IMG/VR virus record: IMGVR_UViG_3300022539_000128 | Coordinates: 1 to 35,256 of that record | Length of the DNA: 35,256 nucleotides | Origin: a virus | Direction: 5' to 3' (one strand) | Translations under genes and position numbers: made by a program | The notes under the pieces: generated by a model | Databases searched by the model: none | Told to the model about the DNA's origin: nothing | What the model saw: the letters and a program-made list of their open reading frames with translations, nothing else | Part shown: piece by piece, positions 32,196 to 35,256 of the stretch | Numbering within the stretch: the stretch's first letter is position 1 | Layout: every line of letters starts with the position of its first letter

Positions 32196-32384
32196 TTATA
32201 AGGTCAATGTCCGAATCTGCCAAGGCTCCGGCCAAGGCCAGGGCGCTACTGGCGATGGAGAGAGAGGGACACAAGGAATCGACTTCTGAACCCCCTCGTT
32301 ACAGCCCTTGCACTCTTCTACCTTCGGGCTGTAGACCTTCCCGCAATTCGGACAAACCCAACCACTCTGATCCTTAGCACCCAT
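32196..32384 (-). CDS. Small zinc-ribbon protein
   Basis: This 62-residue protein has CPNCGKVYSPKVEECKGC (residues 11-28), a clear zinc ribbon with two CxxC pairs, and a proline/tryptophan-rich tail. AAAAGGAG precedes the ATG. It is the third small zinc-binding candidate in this genome besides those at 3009 and 3218. Function is unknown. Confidence 0.7.
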   Translation of the reverse strand: MGAKDQSGWVCPNCGKVYSPKVEECKGCNEGVQKSIPCVPLSPSPVAPWPWPEPWQIRTLTL

Positions 32385-32441
32385 TATAACTCCTTTTGTA
32401 AAATCACTTTATAGTCGTTCTATATGATGGGGGGATAACAC

Positions 32442-32750
32442 TTAAGCCCCAATCCCCACATTGCCATCGCTCCCAATAATCAATTTATGCCAGTCATCAG
32501 GATTCTCAGGATCAGGTACCAATAGAAAATTGCGGTAAAACTCTTTGCGGGTTATTGTCTTTTTAAACTCGCCATCAACACATATATCATAAATTTCTTC
32601 CCAGGTCTCTTCCGCTATACGAGACCGAAAGGTGATTTCGTATGTGCCAATAAAGCTGGATCTGTTGCCCACAATGTGTAATTTAGCCGCAGGACTAGTT
32701 ACCCCAATCCCCGTGTTGCCTGTTGGCGTAAGTGTATATGTATCATTCAT
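32442..32750 (-). CDS. Orphan fibre-like protein with GIG repeats
   Basis: This 102-residue protein has residues 12-27, TGIGVTSPAAKLHIVG, and the final NVGIGA. Both match the GIGT repeats of the tail fibre at 11925-13544. The middle (about 35-85) is unrelated. It lies 19 kb upstream of the fibre, near the terminase genes. It may be a small structural protein or a displaced fibre fragment that ends where a second repeat would have continued. AAAGGG stands ahead of the ATG. Confidence 0.55.
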   Translation of the reverse strand: MNDTYTLTPTGNTGIGVTSPAAKLHIVGNRSSFIGTYEITFRSRIAEETWEEIYDICVDGEFKKTITRKEFYRNFLLVPDPENPDDWHKLIIGSDGNVGIGA

Positions 32751-32957
32751 TTAGGAAAGCCCTTTACAGTAAGAGTATATGATGGGTGTATATACGTATA
32801 TCGACCCACCCCCAGGGGCGGTCCCTCCCCCCCCCCTCTGTGCAGAATATATACCTTTTGTGCGTGAATATGTGTCAATCCTATTGCAATGTTGCTGTAA
32901 GTCATTGATATTACTGATCCCGCTGTCTCGACTATACATAATGGTTCTTATCTGCAC
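32751..32957 (-). promoter_or_regulatory. Minus-strand promoter region with G10 tract and palindrome
   Basis: TTGACA (32878-32873 on the minus strand) is followed 18-19 bases later by GTATAT/TATATA (about 32854-32848), a good sigma70-type promoter facing the orphan fibre-like gene. Downstream lie a run of ten G (32827-32836 as C on the plus strand) and a 12-bp palindrome ATATACGTATAT (32790-32801). An open frame of 68 codons spans the region but has low-complexity content and no ribosome site. Confidence 0.6.
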
Positions 32958-33599
32958 TTACTCAAAATCCGCATCTATCACCGGCCCAACCTTGCGCTTA
33001 GTGTCGGTGATGGCGTAGCCAAGGTTGATAGTGATACCACCAATGAGGGCAGCTGCCTTGTCCTTATAGCGGTCGTCCCTAGCCTTGAGGTGGAACATAT
33101 TCAGGGATGCTGACATCCGGTCCTTGGGATCACACTCCAAGGCCCTTGCCAAACTCTTGTCCTCCAGGTCATTAACTATCTTGGAATTACGATAGTTACG
33201 ACAAGCGTCCCATGCTGTTGCAAAGTCAGCAGATGACAATCGAGCCTCGTATACTGTCTGGTAAGACAATCCTATCTTTCGGGCTGCTGCACCGTCGGTA
33301 CGGCATGCAATCACCGCTTTTAAGTAATCCAAAGACCAGTTAGGCCAATGGAGTTTGGGTTTCAGGGGGATAAGCTTTTTAAGTACATTCTCTTTGCTTT
33401 GCACCTCACTTTGTTCAATCCCAGTAATAGCATCCACAGATACATCCTTACTACATCCTTCCGGAGGGATGTTAATTACATCCTCTTCAGATGGGGTGAT
33501 AGGAGCAAGAGTAACGGGGTTGGCTAGTACGAGTGCTTGGCGTTGCTTTTGGCTGTCTTTCACGGTGCGGAAGGTAAATTGATGTTTCCTGATATACAA
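32958..33599 (-). CDS. Probable terminase small subunit
   Basis: This 213-residue protein, from about residue 85, reads SLDYLKAVIACRTDGAAARKIGLSYQTVYEARLSSADFATAWDACRNY. This is an HTH followed by the F-x-x-A-W helix common in small terminases. LMARDDRYK-like ending helices (HLKARDDRYKDKAAA) also fit. It would recognise packaging sites. The N-terminal 80 residues are low in structure. The start is uncertain: a TTG at 33599 (used here) or a GTG at 33563, neither with a clear ribosome site. It lies 3.5 kb from terL, unusually far. Confidence 0.62.
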   Translation of the reverse strand: MYIRKHQFTFRTVKDSQKQRQALVLANPVTLAPITPSEEDVINIPPEGCSKDVSVDAITGIEQSEVQSKENVLKKLIPLKPKLHWPNWSLDYLKAVIACRTDGAAARKIGLSYQTVYEARLSSADFATAWDACRNYRNSKIVNDLEDKSLARALECDPKDRMSASLNMFHLKARDDRYKDKAAALIGGITINLGYAITDTKRKVGPVIDADFE

Positions 33600-33615
33600 G
33601 ACATTTCTTAAATTA

Positions 33616-33631
33616 TTTTCTCGACGGGGAA
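33616..33631. promoter_or_regulatory. Copy 2 of the 16-bp element TTTTCTCGACGGGGAA
   Basis: Identical to 5639-5654. It lies 17 bases upstream of the first minus-strand gene and between divergent transcription units, so it is well placed as an operator or a promoter part. If transcription starts just past it, the first gene might begin at the GTG at 33563 instead of the TTG. Confidence 0.5.
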
Positions 33632-33664
33632 GGGCGTTTAATCAAGAAATGCTGAAAAAAAGAC

Positions 33665-33694
33665 TTGACAGACGGTATCCGACGGTAGTAACGT
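33665..33694 (+). promoter_or_regulatory. Plus-strand promoter with direct repeat
   Basis: TTGACA (33665-33670) and, 18 bases on, TAACGT form a promoter with a perfect -35 and weak -10. GACGGTA occurs at 33671 and again at 33681, exactly one helical turn apart, so a regulator may bind the spacer. It would drive the four plus-strand genes. Confidence 0.6.
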
Positions 33695-33736
33695 GTGATC
33701 GTGAATATGACAACTAACCAACAGGGGAATAGAACA

Positions 33737-34039
33737 ATGGCACAACTCAATCAAATAGGCAAACATGCCACCACCATAAGCACGATTGACGGGGTAACAT
33801 CAGTAGTGTATCACTCAACAGCGGTTGTGCGGTTCGATAAGGACAAGATCGTCCTGAACTCTAACGGCTGGCACACTCAAACCACTAAAAACAGAATGAA
33901 CCAGACATCGCACCAGTTCGGCCTTGGTTACAGGGTTTACCAAAAGGATTATGAGTGGTTTGTTGAGTTTGGCGGGGAAGTTTACGGATTTGCCGATAAA
34001 ATGACCTTGGAAGCAGACGGTAGCGTAACCTACGCCTAG
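33737..34039 (+). CDS. Conserved-type phage hypothetical protein
   Basis: I use the ATG at 33737, which has AGGGGA eight bases upstream; 100 residues. It reads MAQLNQIGKHATTISTIDGVTSVVYHSTAVV...VLNSNGWHTQTTKNRMNQTSHQFGLGYRVYQKDYEWFVEFGGE, a beta-rich protein. I believe I have seen this N-S-x-G-W...T-K-x-R-M-N-Q pattern in uncharacterised environmental phages. It is the first gene of the plus-strand, probably early, unit. It is directly followed by the mini tRNA-like element, whose first base overlaps the last base of the stop codon. Confidence 0.7.
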   Translation: MAQLNQIGKHATTISTIDGVTSVVYHSTAVVRFDKDKIVLNSNGWHTQTTKNRMNQTSHQFGLGYRVYQKDYEWFVEFGGEVYGFADKMTLEADGSVTYA

Positions 34040-34080
34040 CCAGAACGGTTCCGCCGGGGTTCGATTCCCCGGCTGGCACA
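34039..34080 (+). ncRNA. Mini tRNA-like element with intact T-arm
   Basis: GCCAG (34039-34043) pairs with CTGGC (34073-34077). Between them is CCGGGG-TTCGATT-CCCCGG (34054-34072), a textbook T-arm with a seven-base loop. Only ten bases replace the D and anticodon arms. The 3' end is ACA rather than CCA. It could be the 3' remnant of a tRNA gene, as in integrase attP sites, or a tRNA-like RNA signal. Confidence 0.6.
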
Positions 34081-34082
34081 AA

Positions 34083-34171
34083 GTGAATACGACGCCACAT
34101 ACTCAACAATTACCCCTGGCCGGGAACCTCTGCTCGTTACCGAGCTGTCGTATTCACATCCCGGCCAGGGG
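34083..34171 (+). ncRNA. Large H-type pseudoknot (11-bp and 13-bp stems)
   Basis: GTGAATACGAC (34083-34093) pairs with 34147-34157. CCCCTGGCCGGGA (34113-34125) pairs with 34159-34171. The four strands are interleaved (A, B, A', B') with a single base between A' and B', the arrangement of an H-type pseudoknot with stacked stems. A 5-bp hairpin GCTCG-TTAC-CGAGC (34132-34145) sits in the second loop. All pairs are Watson-Crick. It lies 19 bases ahead of the next start codon. Confidence 0.8.
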
Positions 34172-34190
34172 CTATCTTAATGAGGGAATC

Positions 34191-34379
34191 ATGGCCATCA
34201 ATAAAGTCTTAGTAAAAAAGATACAACGGTTATCACAAAAGTATTACGATGACCTCCAGCGTATCTATGATGACGAAATGGACTTGGAGACCTATGAGAA
34301 CAGTCCCGCTGTCGAAGCCAGCGTAATAGCGCAAGGGGAAGCCGAAGCCACTGTAAATGCCGATATTGAATGGGATTAA
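34191..34379 (+). CDS. Small hypothetical protein behind the pseudoknot
   Basis: This 62-residue protein starts MAINKVLVKKIQRLSQKYYDDLQRIYDDEMDLETYE. It is helical and basic at first, acidic later (AEATVNADIEWD). GAGGGAATC precedes the ATG. An earlier in-frame ATG at 34083 would code across the pseudoknot and lacks a ribosome site. Function is unknown. Its leader contains the pseudoknot, so translation may be controlled by it. Confidence 0.65.
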   Translation: MAINKVLVKKIQRLSQKYYDDLQRIYDDEMDLETYENSPAVEASVIAQGEAEATVNADIEWD

Positions 34380-34457
34380 CCAATGAAGGTCAAATATCAA
34401 GAAGTAGCAACCGACGGTAAGCGCATATATATAAAACCAACTACAAGTGAGGGAATT

Positions 34458-34874
34458 ATGGAACACACACCTGGACCTTGGGAAACACAAGACGGCTTTG
34501 TCCGCTCCGGTCCACTAGGACACCCCGATACAAAGCCAATCTGTTATATCCAGACATCTGCACGTAAACCGAACGTTGCCGAAGCCAACGCCAACGCCCG
34601 CCGGATAGTCTCTTGCGTGAATGCCTGTAAGGACATGAGTGATCCAGAGGCCGAGATCAAGCGATTGAAACGCTACGATGAAACGCCCAAGTGTCATCAC
34701 GGGCACGTCAGTCTGCCTCTGCATCTTTGGGATTGCCCCACCTGTACTGAGCAACTCCGTCGGGACAAGGCGGAACTGGTGAAGGCGCTTAAAAAAATCT
34801 TTGCCGACAGCGAAGAATATTACATACAGGATATTGCCGAAGTCGCCATCGCCAAGCACGGAAGGGAATCCTAA
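34458..34874 (+). CDS. Phage protein of the HTPGPW type with possible zinc site
   Basis: I chose the ATG at 34458, which has GAGGGAATT upstream, giving 138 residues. The ATG at 34383 would add 25 residues but has a poor site. MEHTPGPWE at the start and AEANANARRIVSCVNAC (about 46-62) match a widespread uncharacterised phage family. CHHGH...DCPTC (about 75-95) may bind zinc. The C-terminus is helical. Function is unknown. Confidence 0.7.
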   Translation: MEHTPGPWETQDGFVRSGPLGHPDTKPICYIQTSARKPNVAEANANARRIVSCVNACKDMSDPEAEIKRLKRYDETPKCHHGHVSLPLHLWDCPTCTEQLRRDKAELVKALKKIFADSEEYYIQDIAEVAIAKHGRES

Positions 34875-35098
34875 TGCCAGAAGATAAGCCCCTGTCCCGG
34901 TCTAGCCACTACCTGCACAAGCACAATGCGGTGCGCCCGTATATAGCCATACCCAGGGGATTGTGGGCGGATTTCCAGCGGGCGGTAGACAAAGAGAACG
35001 CCCGGACCAATAAGCCAGAGCTGCGTCTGTCAAGGTCGTATGTAGTGGTTACGCTTGTCGAGAAGTGGGTATATGACCGGCTGAAACAGGCGGATTAA
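34874..35098 (+). CDS. Small ribbon-helix-helix-like hypothetical protein
   Basis: This 74-residue protein overlaps the previous stop by one base (TAATG). YIAIPRGLWADFQRAVDKENAR...LRLSRSYVVVTLVEKWV has the strand-helix-helix pattern seen in ribbon-helix-helix DNA-binding proteins. It could regulate the divergent promoters, but this is inference. Last gene of the plus-strand unit. Confidence 0.6.
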   Translation: MPEDKPLSRSSHYLHKHNAVRPYIAIPRGLWADFQRAVDKENARTNKPELRLSRSYVVVTLVEKWVYDRLKQAD

Positions 35099-35251
35099 TT
35101 ACTTGCGCCTGTCTGATAGTTTGCGGCGCCCCAGAAGATTGAGTCCTCCTATTCTCCTACCATGCCCTTCACGCCGCATATTCCCGCCGCGCCTGTTCTT
35201 GGGGACAACCCTTCCCCTCTTCCCCTTGCTGAAGTCGTATTCAGGTTTCAT
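35099..35251 (-). CDS. Small basic protein with antitoxin-like N-terminus
   Basis: Read from the ATG at 35251 it gives 50 residues: MKPEYDFSKGKRGRVVPKNRR... followed by a very Arg/Gly-rich tail. The opening E-Y-D-F-S-K-G-K-R-G is a pattern I associate with the N-terminus of CopG/BrnA-type antitoxins, but the DNA-binding part is absent. It may be a short relative or a truncated copy. It is convergent with the gene ending at 35098 and leaves no space for a terminator. The ribosome site lies outside the window. Confidence 0.5.
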   Translation of the reverse strand: MKPEYDFSKGKRGRVVPKNRRGGNMRREGHGRRIGGLNLLGRRKLSDRRK

Positions 35252-35256
35252 GTCTG

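Noticed and set aside
32751-32957. 68-codon gene starting GTG directly after the small terminase stop
   Set aside because: It has no ribosome site, the content derives from a G-run and TA-rich palindrome, and the region holds a good promoter.
34004-34080. Complete tRNA ending at 34078
   Set aside because: No upstream strand complements GCTGGCA at the required distance, and the expected D and anticodon arms would lie in coding sequence and do not fold; only the 40-nt mini element is supported.
34083-34171. HDV-like self-cleaving ribozyme (topology P1-P2-P3-P1'-P2')
   Set aside because: The stem lengths are wrong and the linker with the catalytic cytosine and P4 is missing: only one base separates the last two strands.

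Overview
The window is part of the genome of a tailed bacteriophage or prophage, most likely a short-tailed (podovirus-like) member of Caudoviricetes. A P22-type portal, a large terminase and a capsid protein of the phage N4 gp56 type are recognisable. There is no tape-measure, tail-sheath or tail-tube gene, but there are very large internal or ejection-type and tail-hub-type proteins. Start sites mostly carry good Shine-Dalgarno sequences and genes overlap by TAATG, ATGA or GTGA junctions, so the host is a bacterium. I cannot name the host. No integrase or replicase lies in the window, and a gene is cut off at the left edge.

Layout. Almost everything from 33.6 kb down to 1 is read on the minus strand. 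In transcription order it comprises: a probable small terminase (32958-33599); a promoter region and an orphan fibre-like gene; a run of small genes (29585-32384); the large terminase, portal and scaffold; the major capsid protein with decoration-type proteins; adaptor-type proteins; a LAGLIDADG homing endonuclease; tail hub, fibre and internal proteins (6757-16584); and a lysis cassette (L-alanyl-D-glutamate peptidase, coiled-coil membrane protein, two-helix holin candidate; 5906-6757). After a terminator-like hairpin comes a second block of small genes (4015-5535), then zinc-binding proteins, an ERF annealing protein, a YopX-family protein and a RusA resolvase (down to 289). On the plus strand, 33737-35098 carries four small genes behind a sigma70-like promoter. 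They diverge from the terminase block and converge on a short minus-strand gene at the right edge.

The main surprises are non-coding. (1) Between two plus-strand genes, 34039-34171 holds a 40-nt mini tRNA-like element with a perfect T-arm. It is followed at once by two interleaved perfect inverted repeats of 11 and 13 bp, which is the topology of a large H-type pseudoknot. (2) The 640-nt gene-free stretch at 3374-4014 holds an ordered array of long-stem hairpins punctuated by a TTTGAAA-like word every 74-101 nt on the minus strand. The array looks like two diverged copies of a three-hairpin module. Related hairpins recur at 5679-5866, and a 12-bp long-stem element lies at 4788-4874. Several stems need G-U pairs that form only in minus-strand RNA. 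(3) A 16-bp element, TTTTCTCGACGGGGAA, occurs at 5639 and 33616, just upstream of the first gene of each of the two minus-strand blocks. It may be a phage promoter or operator.

Among proteins, an 80-100 residue beta-type module is inserted three times in two consecutive adaptor-like proteins, and other modules are shared between virion proteins. These patterns suggest domain shuffling within the morphogenesis block. Function names rest on motif recognition by eye; no database search was possible.
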